Shown here piece by piece: positions 35,143 to 43,956 of a stretch of 64,000 nt of DNA. Position 1 is the first letter of the stretch. Each line of letters starts with the position of its first letter. The notes under the pieces are model-generated. The model was not told the origin of the DNA. It did no database searches and was given only the letters and a program-made list of their open reading frames with translations. The translations under genes and the position numbers were made by a program. The DNA is from Hufsiella ginkgonis (GTDB lineage Bacteria; Bacteroidota; Bacteroidia; Sphingobacteriales; Sphingobacteriaceae): assembly GCF_009834915.1 (NCBI RefSeq), contig NZ_WVHS01000001.1:310001-374000 (forward strand), read 5' to 3'.

Positions 35143-36511
35143 GCTGGTCGATCAGGTAAACCAAGGAGGCGATGGCGGCGCCGCCCAGTTCCAGCTCACG
35201 CCTGTTCACGTTTTCGAAAACATCGGCGGGAGTATGGTGGATATCAAAGTAACGCTGCGAGTCCGGGCGGAAACCGATCAGCACAACACCCGGTACGATG
35301 CCCAGCGGCTCGATGTCGGTGCCCGAAGCTCCCACGGTTAACGAGCTCGCCTGGTAGGGTTCCAATAACGATTGCCAGTTGGTTTTAATCATCCTCACGA
35401 GCGCGGGCGAGGACTGGAAACTAAACCCGCGCGGGGTAAACCCGCCTTCGTCTGACTCTATCGCCGCAATGTGCTTCTCATTTAACCTTTTCGCTTCTTC
35501 TGCATACTTTTTGCCGCCTCGCGCGCCATTTTCTTCGTTCATGAACATCACGGCCCTAACGGTTTTTTTTGGCTTATAGCCGGTGGCTTTCAATATCCGC
35601 AATACTTCTACCGATTGCATCACGCCGGTACCATCGTCGTGCGCGCCTTCGGCAAGGTCCCAGGAGTCGAGATGACCGCCTATGGTGATAATTTCTTCCG
35701 GCTTGTCTGATCCTTTCAACTCGCCGACCACGTTGTACGACAGCACATCAGCCAGGTGCTGGCAGGTTTGTTTAAAATAGAACTTCACCGGGGCGGACGG
35801 ATTGCTTTTAATCAGCGTACTCAGCCTGTTGGCCCCCTTGGTAGAGATGGCGGCACAGGGAATATTCTTACCGTCGGGCAGGTAGAGGGTGGTGCCTGTA
35901 TGCGGGTAATCGTCGAGCGCGCCGGTAAGTGAGCGTACGATAGCGCCTACCGCACCATATTTAGCCGCAGTAGTCGGTCCCGACCGCCGCTGATCTCCCG
36001 CACCTCCGTAGGCGATACCCGTTTCGATCGGCTTGGGGTCGAATGCCCGGTTAAAGAAAACGATCTTGCCTTTCAGCCCTTTTTCGCCGAGTACGGCCAG
36101 CTCCGCGAGACTTTGTACCTCAACGACCTCGGCCGTAACCCCTGCTTTCGGCGTGCCTACCGACATGCCAAGCGCAGCGATAGGGACGCTGATCTGGGTT
36201 TTGCCCACAAGGATCTTTGCGGTTTCTTTTTCGCCCCTCACCCAATGGGGGACCATTACTTCCTGGAGGTAAACCCGGTCGAAGCCATAACCTTCCATCA
36301 GTTTTTTGGTCCACTCAACCGCTTTTTGGGCATTTGCCGAACCGCTCAGCCGTGGACCGATCTTTTTACAAAGATATTCGAGGTTCTGGTAGCTATTACC
36401 GTTTACGAGCGCTTCATCAAATAACTTACGGAACATAACAGAATCCGCATTCTGGGCAACAGCGCTGCCACACAGCAGCAGGAACAAAAAGGATAGCCGG
36501 AAAACTTTCAT
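35123..36511 (-). CDS. exported M28 family aminopeptidase (carboxypeptidase Q-like)
   Basis: 462 aa from the ATG at 36511, which gives a clean signal peptide (RLSFLFLLLCGSAVAQ); 17 more residues upstream would overlap the promoter. A PA-type insert lies in the middle (~120-230). Co-catalytic zinc ligands: GGHLDSWD, GAHDDGTG, NEENGARGG (general base Glu), ESDEGG, DIHHTPAD. This matches M28 peptidases of the plasma glutamate carboxypeptidase type acting on dipeptides outside the cytoplasm. Confidence 0.92.
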   Translation of the reverse strand: MKVFRLSFLFLLLCGSAVAQNADSVMFRKLFDEALVNGNSYQNLEYLCKKIGPRLSGSANAQKAVEWTKKLMEGYGFDRVYLQEVMVPHWVRGEKETAKILVGKTQISVPIAALGMSVGTPKAGVTAEVVEVQSLAELAVLGEKGLKGKIVFFNRAFDPKPIETGIAYGGAGDQRRSGPTTAAKYGAVGAIVRSLTGALDDYPHTGTTLYLPDGKNIPCAAISTKGANRLSTLIKSNPSAPVKFYFKQTCQHLADVLSYNVVGELKGSDKPEEIITIGGHLDSWDLAEGAHDDGTGVMQSVEVLRILKATGYKPKKTVRAVMFMNEENGARGGKKYAEEAKRLNEKHIAAIESDEGGFTPRGFSFQSSPALVRMIKTNWQSLLEPYQASSLTVGASGTDIEPLGIVPGVVLIGFRPDSQRYFDIHHTPADVFENVNRRELELGGAAIASLVYLIDQHGFPKN

Positions 36512-36526
36512 ATGGGTGATTTGACG

Positions 36527-36534
36527 CAAATTTA
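36527..36534 (-). promoter_or_regulatory. -7 element of the M28 peptidase gene
   Basis: Minus strand TAAATTTG, exact TAnnTTTG, 15 nt before the ATG at 36511. No good -33 at 19 nt. Confidence 0.45.
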
Positions 36535-36558
36535 ATCGTTTTAAGGCGTAGAACCCAC

Positions 36559-38664
36559 TCAAGAGATCTTATTCCACGAAATACCGTTCTCCATACGGCT
36601 AAAAAAGGCCTTGAGAAGCAAATTGTCAGGGTCGGCCAGCTCCGGGTCGGCATCGAGGATCCTGGTCACGGTGTTCCGCGCGGCAGCAAGCAGTTCCTGG
36701 TCATGTGCCAGGTCGGCGATCTTAAGATCAAGGGTACCGCTTTGCTGGGTACCTTCAATATCGCCGGGACCGCGCAGCTGCAGGTCGATCTCGGCGATCT
36801 CGAACCCGTCGCTGGTGCGCACCATGGTCTCTAAACGGATCCTGGCCTCGCGGCTAAGCTTGTTCCCCGACATCAGGATACAGTAAGATTGTTCCGCACC
36901 ACGTCCCACGCGGCCCCTAAGCTGGTGTAGCTGCGATAGCCCGAAGCGTTCCGCGTTTTCTATGATCATTACGCTGGCATTAGGCACGTTCACACCTACT
37001 TCTATTACGGTAGTGGCCACCATGATCTGCGTTTCGCCTTTCACAAACCGCTGCATTTCAAAGTCCTTGTCTTTTACCGGCATCTGCCCGTGTACGATGC
37101 TGATGCGGTATTCGGGCAATGGGAACGTGCGCGAGATGGCCTCGATCCCCGCTTCCAGGTGCAGCAGGTCGAGCTTCTCGCTTTCGCGGATGAGGGGGTA
37201 TACCACGTAGATCTGCCTCCCCAGCGCGATCTCCTGCTTCATAAAGCCAAACATACGGAGCCGCTGGCTTTCGTAAAGATGGATGGTCTTGATGGGTTTA
37301 CGGCCCACCGGGAGCTCGTCGATCACGGAAACGTCGAGGTCGCCGTAAAGGGTCATTGCCAGCGTACGCGGGATGGGGGTTGCGGTCATTACCAGCACGT
37401 GCGGCGGCAGGGTATTCTTTCTCCAGAGCCTGGCGCGTTGCTCAACCCCGAAACGGTGCTGCTCGTCTATCACTACCAGTCCTAGGTTCTTAAATTGCAC
37501 CGTATCTTCGATAAGGGCATGTGTGCCCACCAGTATATCGATCTCACCCGACTCAAGCTGCTGGTGTAAAATCCTGCGTTCCTTGCGGGAAGTGGACCCG
37601 GTAAGTAAACGGATGGTCACCAGGTCGCCGCCGGTCATATCCATCAGTGAGCTGGCGTGCTGCTTGGCGAGGATCTCTGTAGGGGCCATCAGGCAGGCCT
37701 GGCAGCCATTGTCAACTGCCAGCAGCATACACATCAGCGCCACCGCGGTTTTCCCGCTGCCTACATCGCCCTGTAGTAAACGATTCATTTGCACGCCTCG
37801 CTGGGTATCCAGCCGGATCTCTTTCAGTACGCGTTTCTGTGCCCCTGTGAGTTCAAAAGGGAGCTTATCGTGATAAAACGTGTTAAACTTCCCGCCAACG
37901 TGCCTGAACACGGGTCCCCGGAATTTCCGGCTGTGAAGCAGCTTATTACGTAAAAGCCTTAGCTGGATAAAAAACAGCTCTTCAAACTTTAGCCGTTGCT
38001 GTGCAGCCAGCAAATGTGCCGGGCTCTCCGGGAAATGTATCTGCAAAAAAGCGTTGCGCCGCGAGATCAGCCTATGTTCCCGCATGAGGTAGGCAGGAAG
38101 CGTTTCATGGATCTCGTTTAACGCGGGTTCGAGAAGGGCGGCCTGGAGGCGCTGAATCCCGCGGGTATCGAGCGAAAGTTGTTTCAGCTTCTCGGTCGAT
38201 GAATAAACAGGCTGCAGGGTCATGTTCCCCGTCTTCTTTACGGATGGCTGGTACAACTCCAGTTCGGGATGCGCCATAGACAGTTTCCCGTTAAAGGTGG
38301 CCGGCTTACCGAACACGATGAATACGGCACCCGGCGTCAGCATCTTATCCGCCCACCGGATCCCCTGGAACCACACCAGTTCGAGCACGCCGGTGTCGTC
38401 CCTGATTTGAGCTACGAGCCTTTTGGTACGCTTCTCTCCTACCAGTTCCTTAGCAATCACTCGCCCGATCACCTGCACGGCGGCAAGGTCGTCGTTCAGC
38501 TCCCGGATCTTGTAAAAACGGGTCCTGTCGATATACCGGAATGGAAAATGCACCAACAGGTCGCCGTACGTGGCGATGCCCAGTTCTTTCCTGAGCGCTT
38601 CTCCGCGCTGCGGGCCAACGCCCTTAAGGTATTCTACGGGTGTTTGTAAAAGCTGGCTGGTCAC
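36559..38664 (-). CDS. recG: ATP-dependent DNA helicase RecG
   Basis: 701 aa, normal for RecG. N-terminal wedge/OB region ~1-150 (LKGVGPQRGEALRKELGI), helicase core from ~270: Walker A GDVGSGKTA (299-307), motif II DEQH (400-403), motif III TATPIPRT, motif V/VI TVIEVGVNVPNA and QLRGRVGRG. RecG remodels stalled forks and D-loops and limits R-loops. It follows the EamA gene by 11 bp on the same strand and ends 47 bp before the M28 gene. Confidence 0.97.
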   Translation of the reverse strand: MTSQLLQTPVEYLKGVGPQRGEALRKELGIATYGDLLVHFPFRYIDRTRFYKIRELNDDLAAVQVIGRVIAKELVGEKRTKRLVAQIRDDTGVLELVWFQGIRWADKMLTPGAVFIVFGKPATFNGKLSMAHPELELYQPSVKKTGNMTLQPVYSSTEKLKQLSLDTRGIQRLQAALLEPALNEIHETLPAYLMREHRLISRRNAFLQIHFPESPAHLLAAQQRLKFEELFFIQLRLLRNKLLHSRKFRGPVFRHVGGKFNTFYHDKLPFELTGAQKRVLKEIRLDTQRGVQMNRLLQGDVGSGKTAVALMCMLLAVDNGCQACLMAPTEILAKQHASSLMDMTGGDLVTIRLLTGSTSRKERRILHQQLESGEIDILVGTHALIEDTVQFKNLGLVVIDEQHRFGVEQRARLWRKNTLPPHVLVMTATPIPRTLAMTLYGDLDVSVIDELPVGRKPIKTIHLYESQRLRMFGFMKQEIALGRQIYVVYPLIRESEKLDLLHLEAGIEAISRTFPLPEYRISIVHGQMPVKDKDFEMQRFVKGETQIMVATTVIEVGVNVPNASVMIIENAERFGLSQLHQLRGRVGRGAEQSYCILMSGNKLSREARIRLETMVRTSDGFEIAEIDLQLRGPGDIEGTQQSGTLDLKIADLAHDQELLAAARNTVTRILDADPELADPDNLLLKAFFSRMENGISWNKIS

Positions 38665-38675
38665 GGTTCATTGGC

Positions 38676-39611
38676 TTACATACCTGTTCCGGGCTCCCGT
38701 TTCCCGATCTTTGAAATGATCCCCCAATTAAAAACGATCACGGCCGATAACAGGAGCAGGTAAGCAAGGGACTGATGCAGGGTTATTCCTTCATGAAAGT
38801 AAAAAAACGCCACTGTAAACGCAATTACAGGGTTCACATAAATGATTATCCCCATGGTTGACGAGGGTATCCCGGTTAAGGCGTACAAACTCAGGAACAA
38901 CGGGATAATGGTGAACACCACCGATATGATAAGGATCTGCAGCCAGAAAAAGCCCGCAACCGGAAACGCGGTAAAATGCGCGGCATATAGCGGAATGACC
39001 AGCACCGCGGCAATAAACAGGTGGATGCCTAGCATGGTGAGCTTGTCGGCATCCCTGATCACCCGCTGGATGATCAGGTAGAAGGCGTAAAGCGCAGCAA
39101 TAAACACGGACCACAGCACCTCGGTAAGCGAGCCCTTAGCCAGGATAGCGATACTGACGAAGGCGATGATAATTCCCCCCAGCTTGAGCGTAGATAACTG
39201 CTCTTTCAAGAGCAGGAAGCCGCCGGTAGCGGTGATGAGCGGGCAAACCATGTAGGCGAATGCAGCCGATTTAAGACTCACGTTATTGATCGCGTAAATA
39301 AATGTATACCAGTTCCCGGTGATCAGGATCCCTGCCAAGAACGTAAGCCACACGATCCGCTTTCGCGCCGCGGGAATTACGGACCGGAACCGGGTAAGGT
39401 CTGCGGCTATCGCCTTGCGGCGGAAAAGCGCGATTAACAGCCAGGTAACCAGCAGCGACGTAAAAATACGGTAATACAGGATCTGCTCCGGCGGATACGC
39501 CCTGAGGCTGCGCAGCGAAATAGAAAAGAACCCCCAAATGACCGCTGCGCCTATCGCCGCGGCATAATACTTTAAACGACCGGGTGAGTTACCGACCGGG
39601 TCATTAGCCAT
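38676..39611 (-). CDS. EamA/DMT family transporter (RarD-like)
   Basis: 311 aa from the ATG at 39611; a TTG at 39647 would add a non-conserved tail inside ridA. Ten predicted membrane helices in two EamA repeats (IGAAVIWGFFSISL at the front; FVSIAILAKGS and IIPLFLSLYALTGIPSS in the second half). The GFFSISL...YRIFTSLL pattern is that of the chloramphenicol-sensitive RarD branch. Likely metabolite exporter. The start overlaps the ridA stop by 8 bp. Confidence 0.88.
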   Translation of the reverse strand: MANDPVGNSPGRLKYYAAAIGAAVIWGFFSISLRSLRAYPPEQILYYRIFTSLLVTWLLIALFRRKAIAADLTRFRSVIPAARKRIVWLTFLAGILITGNWYTFIYAINNVSLKSAAFAYMVCPLITATGGFLLLKEQLSTLKLGGIIIAFVSIAILAKGSLTEVLWSVFIAALYAFYLIIQRVIRDADKLTMLGIHLFIAAVLVIPLYAAHFTAFPVAGFFWLQILIISVVFTIIPLFLSLYALTGIPSSTMGIIIYVNPVIAFTVAFFYFHEGITLHQSLAYLLLLSAVIVFNWGIISKIGKREPGTGM

Positions 39612-39996
39612 CCGCAAGGGTTTTACAGGCGATAACCGTGATCTCAACGTTTACGTTCTTAGGAAGCCCTTTTACCGCAACGGTTTCACGTGCGGGAAAA
39701 TCGTCTTCAAAATAAGAACCGTACACTGCATTCACCCGGGCGAACAGCGCCATGTCGCTCAAAAAGATCGAGGTTTTTACGATATCCCCAAGTGCGTATC
39801 CGGCTTCGCCGAGAATGGCGCTGATGTTTTTCATTACGAGGTGCGCCTCGTCCTCGATCTCACCCTGTATCACCTCGTTAGATACGGGATCGATAGCTAC
39901 CTGTCCCGAAACATACAATGTATTCCCAAACTCAACCGCCTGGCTGTAAGGGCCGATGGGAGCAGGCGCCTTATCCGTTTGAATGATTCTTTTCAT
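39604..39996 (-). CDS. ridA: RidA family enamine/imine deaminase
   Basis: 130 aa, full length. RidA hydrolyses reactive 2-aminoacrylate and related enamines released by PLP enzymes. Signature stretches: PIGPYSQAVEFGNTLYVSGQ, then NISAILGEAG, and KGLPKNVNVEITVIA with the usual P-x-x-x-x-(V/I)E-I ending; an Arg before ETVAV (ARETV) is the substrate-carboxylate binder. Between DUF6728 and the EamA transporter in one transcript. Confidence 0.94.
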   Translation of the reverse strand: MKRIIQTDKAPAPIGPYSQAVEFGNTLYVSGQVAIDPVSNEVIQGEIEDEAHLVMKNISAILGEAGYALGDIVKTSIFLSDMALFARVNAVYGSYFEDDFPARETVAVKGLPKNVNVEITVIACKTLADG

Positions 39997-40012
39997 AATA
40001 TCTTGGTACCGG

Positions 40013-40153
40013 CTACTTTAGGATAAACCAGTCGATCAGTTTGTAAATAATGCCCGCCAGGAACATGAGAATGGCGAGCGCATTAATAAAATGCATCACT
40101 TTCAGATTGAAGCTTTGTGGCCGGTTAGGGTCCTTTTTCCTGAAAAAATACAT
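40013..40153 (-). CDS. DUF6728-like 46-aa membrane protein
   Basis: 46 codons, MYFFRKKDPNRPQ start, one membrane helix (FINALAILMFLAGIIYKLI), and a short WFILK end. Sequence style matches the small DUF6728 proteins common in Sphingobacteriales. No function known. It lies 16 bp upstream of ridA and just after the ompA terminator. The -7 element ends 4 nt from the ATG, so the mRNA is probably leaderless. Confidence 0.75.
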   Translation of the reverse strand: MYFFRKKDPNRPQSFNLKVMHFINALAILMFLAGIIYKLIDWFILK

Positions 40154-40157
40154 GATG

Positions 40158-40165
40158 CAAAGGTA
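40158..40165 (-). promoter_or_regulatory. -7 element at the DUF6728 start
   Basis: Minus strand TACCTTTG, exact match, immediately after the ompA terminator and 4 nt from the ATG. Confidence 0.5.
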
Positions 40166-40174
40166 TAAAAATAA

Positions 40175-40205
40175 AAAACCCTCCCGTTTAAAACGGGAGG
40201 GTTTT
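40175..40205 (-). terminator. terminator of ompA
   Basis: AAAACCCTCCCGTTT / AAACGGGAGGGTTTT, a near-perfect stem with a one-base centre. The minus-strand trailer is TTATTTTTAT after the stem T-run. Twenty-eight bases after the ompA stop. Confidence 0.88.
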
Positions 40206-40232
40206 CAATAATATGCTTAATTATCAATATTA

Positions 40233-41570
40233 TTATTTGATCTCTACACGACGGTTCTGGATACGTCCTTCTTCAGTAGAGTTCGAAGCAACAGGGTTAG
40301 CTTCACCGTAACCTTTTACATTGATCCTGCCTGCATCAACACCTGAGTTAACCAGGTAAGTTTTTACAGAGTTAGCACGATCGGTAGATAAGCGCAGGTT
40401 ATACTCGTCAGTACCTTCCGCAGAAGCATATCCGTTCAGCCATACGGTTGCAGCAGAATTAGCACGCAGATCTGAAGACAACTTGTCTAAGATAGGGTAA
40501 GAAGCTGTTTTCAACACAGAGCTGTCGAATTCGAACATGATCGGAGAATAAGAACCCATAGTAGGTGCTGGAGTTACTGTGGTAGGCTCAGGGTGAACGA
40601 TAGGGCAACCAGCGCCATCAACAGCAGTACCGGCAGGAGTGTTCGGGCACTTGTCGAACTTGTTGGATACACCGTCGCCGTCAGCATCAGCAGAAAGCTG
40701 GTTTACCGTGTTCTCCAGTGTGCTTACGCGGCTTTTCAGCGCTTCAACTTCCTGGCGAAGAGTAGGGTCTTTCAATTCATCATACATCAAAGCTACAGGG
40801 TTAACCCAGTCCAGGTTTGGTTTTGCAGAAGAACCCAAAGAGAATTCTACACCACCGTAACCATAAGACCATTTGTCTTTAGTAGCAAATTTAGCATAAG
40901 TACCGTCCAGGTTATCGCCGTCAAGCAGGTACATGTTGTAACCTAAGTCGAAGTTTACGCGATCAGACAGTTTGAATTTGATACCTACGCCGATCGGGAT
41001 GAACTGCTCTTTAACGTACTTGTTGTCTTTATCGTCACCATAAGTGCCTTCAAAATCTGTAGTTACATTTGCACCGGTTGTGTAAGCGAAAGAGTAACCG
41101 GCTAAACCGTAACCAGCTTTAACAACGAAGTTAACGCTGTTTTCCCTGCGCAGGAAGTCGACAGTAGCTACGTTAACCACACCCGACAAGCTAGCTGCGT
41201 ATCCAAGTTTGGTTTCGAAAGCTTTTCTGTTGTTAGCAACGCCGCCAACCGCATCAGTGTTGTCTCCGGAGAGATCACCTCTTAAACCGGCAAGCTCCAG
41301 GCCGAAAGCATGTCCCAGCTGTTTGCGGAGTGTAAGTCCATAACCAAGGTTAACATCCCAGTTGGTAAAGTCGTTAGAGCCACCTATTAATACTACCGGT
41401 GCCAAAACACCTGCATTAACGCCTAACGACCATGTTCTGTACTGCCCTCTGCCGCCAAATACTTTGGCCGGAGTGGCTGTTGTTGCAGCGTCCTGGGCAC
41501 TGGCAGTTGCTATGCCGAGTACCGAGAGCATTGAGTATGCAACAACTTTCTTAATTGTAGAATAATTCAT
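40233..41570 (-). CDS. OmpA family outer-membrane protein with TSP3 repeat
   Basis: 445 aa. Signal peptide ~1-25 (ATASAQ). N-terminal beta-barrel ~35-260, a coiled segment (LRQEVEALKSRVSTLENTVNQL), one thrombospondin type 3 calcium motif (DADGDGVSNKFDKCPNTPAG), then the peptidoglycan-binding OmpA C-domain with FDSSVLK, the NGYASAEGTDEYN loop and RIQNRRVEI. Anchors the outer membrane to the wall. Codons are A/T-richer and more uniform than neighbours (GTAACCTTTT-type choices), as for a highly expressed gene. It has a textbook promoter and strong terminator, and is monocistronic. Confidence 0.94.
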   Translation of the reverse strand: MNYSTIKKVVAYSMLSVLGIATASAQDAATTATPAKVFGGRGQYRTWSLGVNAGVLAPVVLIGGSNDFTNWDVNLGYGLTLRKQLGHAFGLELAGLRGDLSGDNTDAVGGVANNRKAFETKLGYAASLSGVVNVATVDFLRRENSVNFVVKAGYGLAGYSFAYTTGANVTTDFEGTYGDDKDNKYVKEQFIPIGVGIKFKLSDRVNFDLGYNMYLLDGDNLDGTYAKFATKDKWSYGYGGVEFSLGSSAKPNLDWVNPVALMYDELKDPTLRQEVEALKSRVSTLENTVNQLSADADGDGVSNKFDKCPNTPAGTAVDGAGCPIVHPEPTTVTPAPTMGSYSPIMFEFDSSVLKTASYPILDKLSSDLRANSAATVWLNGYASAEGTDEYNLRLSTDRANSVKTYLVNSGVDAGRINVKGYGEANPVASNSTEEGRIQNRRVEIK

Positions 41571-41618
41571 TGTTCTGTTGTTTTAAGGTTAAACAATTTT
41601 TAACTGTGTAATTTTATA

Positions 41619-41649
41619 CAAAAATAATTATAAGTTTGATTTCGCCAAA
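41619..41649 (-). promoter_or_regulatory. promoter of ompA
   Basis: Minus strand TTTG (41646-41649), 19 nt, TATTTTTG (41619-41626): both elements and the spacing match the Bacteroidota consensus exactly. Leader about 45 nt, A/T-rich. Confidence 0.85.
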
Positions 41650-41730
41650 TTATTCAATTACTATTCCAAATTACATATGCATAACATTAAATGCCTGTGA
41701 TGGTTTTCAATTTTTTAATAATCGACCTTT

Positions 41731-43020
41731 ATGAAGTACCCTGCACCTGATCGTTCCCTATTTAAAAACAACCGGGATAATTTCTGTAAATTACTGAAGG
41801 ACAAGTCAATAGCACTGTTTAATGCCAACGATGAGTACACACGGAGCGGTGACCAGACTTTCATCTTTAAGCAAAACGCTGATTTATTTTATTTAAGCGG
41901 GATCGACCAGGAGCAAACAATCCTGCTACTTTTTCCCGGTTGTCCTAATATTCTATACAGGGAAGTATTGTTTTTAAGACAAACCAGCGAGCACATCGCC
42001 ATCTGGGAGGGGCATAAATATACCATGGAAGAGGCGCGCAAAGCCTCGGGTATCGAGGCCGTCTATTGGCTGAACGATTTCTGGAACATCCTTCAGGCCG
42101 TGATCTACTACGCCGACAACCTGTACCTGAACACCAACGAGAACGACCGTTACGCTCATACTGTGCCATACCGTGATCTCCGTTTTATAGCCGATCTTAA
42201 AGACCGTTTCCCGCTGCACAATTATGAACGTGCCGCTCCCTTGATGCGGGGCCTCCGCGCCATTAAATCTGAAACAGAGATCGCCCTCACTCAAAAGGCC
42301 ATCGATATGACCCGCGATGCCTTTAAACGCGTGCTCGGCTTCGTTCGTCCTGGCGTGATGGAATACGAGATCGAGGCGGAGATCATACACGAGTTTATTA
42401 AGCAAGGCGCTACCGGTCATGCGTATAACCCGATCATCGCCTCCGGCAAAAACGCCATCGTTCTTCACTATAACGATAATAACCAGCCGTGCCTGGACGG
42501 CGATGTGATCCTGTTCGATTTTGGTGCCGAATACGCTAACTATAACGCAGACATGAGCCGATCTATTCCCGTGAACGGCAGGTTTACCCCCCGCCAGAAA
42601 GACGTATACAACGCCGTGCTGCGCGTAATGCGCGAAGCCACCGCCATGCTGGTAGCAGGTACGATATGGAATGAATACCACGAAGAAGTAGGCAAAATAA
42701 TGCAAAGCGAGCTGATCGGCCTCGGCTTACTGGATAAAAAGGCAGTGGCGGACCAGGACCCGCGTATGCCATTATATAAGAAGTATTTTATGCATGGCAC
42801 GTCGCATCACCTGGGTATTGACGTACACGATTTTGCAAGCCGCTATGAGCCTTTTGCCGCAGGTAATATATTAACTTGCGAGCCGGGGATTTATATCCCG
42901 GAAGAGGGCCTTGGGATACGCCTGGAGAATAACATCCTGATCACCGAAAGCGGGAACATCGACCTGATGGCCGGGATTCCCGTGGAAGTTGAAGAGATCG
43001 AGGAACTGATGAACCGGTAG
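41731..43020 (+). CDS. pepP: Xaa-Pro aminopeptidase (M24B)
   Basis: 429 aa, cytoplasmic. N-terminal AMP_N domain ~1-150 (FNANDEYTRSGDQTFIFKQN), then the pita-bread fold with the five metal ligands: FDFGAEY (Asp), NADMSRS (Asp), HGTSHHLGIDVHD (His), CEPGIYIPEEG (Glu) and GIRLENNIL (Glu). Removes an N-terminal residue preceding proline. Divergent from ompA; 3 bp separate its stop from that of convergent meaB. Confidence 0.93.
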   Translation: MKYPAPDRSLFKNNRDNFCKLLKDKSIALFNANDEYTRSGDQTFIFKQNADLFYLSGIDQEQTILLLFPGCPNILYREVLFLRQTSEHIAIWEGHKYTMEEARKASGIEAVYWLNDFWNILQAVIYYADNLYLNTNENDRYAHTVPYRDLRFIADLKDRFPLHNYERAAPLMRGLRAIKSETEIALTQKAIDMTRDAFKRVLGFVRPGVMEYEIEAEIIHEFIKQGATGHAYNPIIASGKNAIVLHYNDNNQPCLDGDVILFDFGAEYANYNADMSRSIPVNGRFTPRQKDVYNAVLRVMREATAMLVAGTIWNEYHEEVGKIMQSELIGLGLLDKKAVADQDPRMPLYKKYFMHGTSHHLGIDVHDFASRYEPFAAGNILTCEPGIYIPEEGLGIRLENNILITESGNIDLMAGIPVEVEEIEELMNR

Positions 43021-43023
43021 TGC

Positions 43024-43911
43024 TTATCCGTATTGCGCGGCAAAACGGTACAGGTTAAAGTCCGGCAGCTGCATGGCCTCATGCAGCGCCCTTCTCAGCT
43101 GTTGCTTGTCTATGCTTTGCATGCGCCGGGCGGCGATCAGCTTCCAGGCCTTTTCTGTAGCAAGGGCGAGTTTACGGGTATCAGCGTGCGGATGAGGCGA
43201 GGTGAGATATGCGGCAAGCGGGGCGATTCCCTCTTTCCGGTTCGCCACCGCTTTAAATACGGGTACGTCGAGCGATTTCATGTGTACCATACGCTCCAGG
43301 TTGGCAACGGCGGCATCGGCGCCGTCGCGGTCGGCTTTGTTCACTACGAAAACGTCTGCGATCTCCATTACGCCCGATTTCATGTTCTGCACCTCATCCC
43401 CGGCGCCCGGCACCAAAACCACGATGGTTACGTCGGCCAAACCGGCGATCTCTACTTCCGACTGCCCCACGCCTACCGTCTCCACGATCACCTGGTCGAA
43501 CCCCGCAGCACGCAGTACGTCTACCATCTCGATGGTCTTTACAGACAGGCCTCCGAGCGAGCCCCGGGTAGCCAGCGAGCGGATGAACACATTATTACGG
43601 GTAAATTGTTCCGCCATGCGGATGCGGTCGCCCAGCAGCGAGCCAAAATTGAAGGGCGAAGTAGGATCGACGGCCAGCACTGCTACTTTATTTCCCCCGG
43701 CAGCGAGGTGATCGATCAGCGCATTGATCAGGGTACTTTTTCCTGCACCCGGTGGCCCCGTTACCCCGATTACAGGGATGTTAAGGTCGGGCTGCAGCGA
43801 TCTGAGCAGCATTGCCGCCATCGGCAGGTCGTTCTCAACATACGTAAGAATGCGTGCAAGTGATCGAAAATCGGTCTTTACGGACGAAAGTAAATCTAAA
43901 GCGGATGTCAT
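43024..43911 (-). CDS. meaB: methylmalonyl-CoA mutase-associated GTPase MeaB
   Basis: 295 aa. G3E-type GTPase with Walker A GVTGPPGAGKSTLINAL, switch region DPTSPFNFGSLLGDRIRM, ETVGVGQSEVEIAGLAD (G3) and VVNKADRDGAD (G4). It protects and reloads the cobalamin of methylmalonyl-CoA mutase. No mutase subunit is in the window. Slightly shorter than ArgK of E. coli. It shares a 19-bp symmetrical promoter region with the divergent glycosyltransferase operon. Confidence 0.94.
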   Translation of the reverse strand: MTSALDLLSSVKTDFRSLARILTYVENDLPMAAMLLRSLQPDLNIPVIGVTGPPGAGKSTLINALIDHLAAGGNKVAVLAVDPTSPFNFGSLLGDRIRMAEQFTRNNVFIRSLATRGSLGGLSVKTIEMVDVLRAAGFDQVIVETVGVGQSEVEIAGLADVTIVVLVPGAGDEVQNMKSGVMEIADVFVVNKADRDGADAAVANLERMVHMKSLDVPVFKAVANRKEGIAPLAAYLTSPHPHADTRKLALATEKAWKLIAARRMQSIDKQQLRRALHEAMQLPDFNLYRFAAQYG

Positions 43912-43918
43912 TGATCAC

Positions 43919-43937
43919 TATATTTGTTACAAATATA
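43919..43937. promoter_or_regulatory. face-to-face -7 elements for meaB and the glycan operon
   Basis: TATATTTG (43919-43926, + strand) and its mirror CAAATATA (43930-43937, TATATTTG on the - strand) are separated by TTA. Both are exact -7 matches, giving a near-palindrome. Leaders would be ~24 nt for the glycosyltransferase and ~12 nt for meaB. No clear -33 element on either side. Confidence 0.55.
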
Positions 43938-43956
43938 TAATCATCAGCGTATAGCG

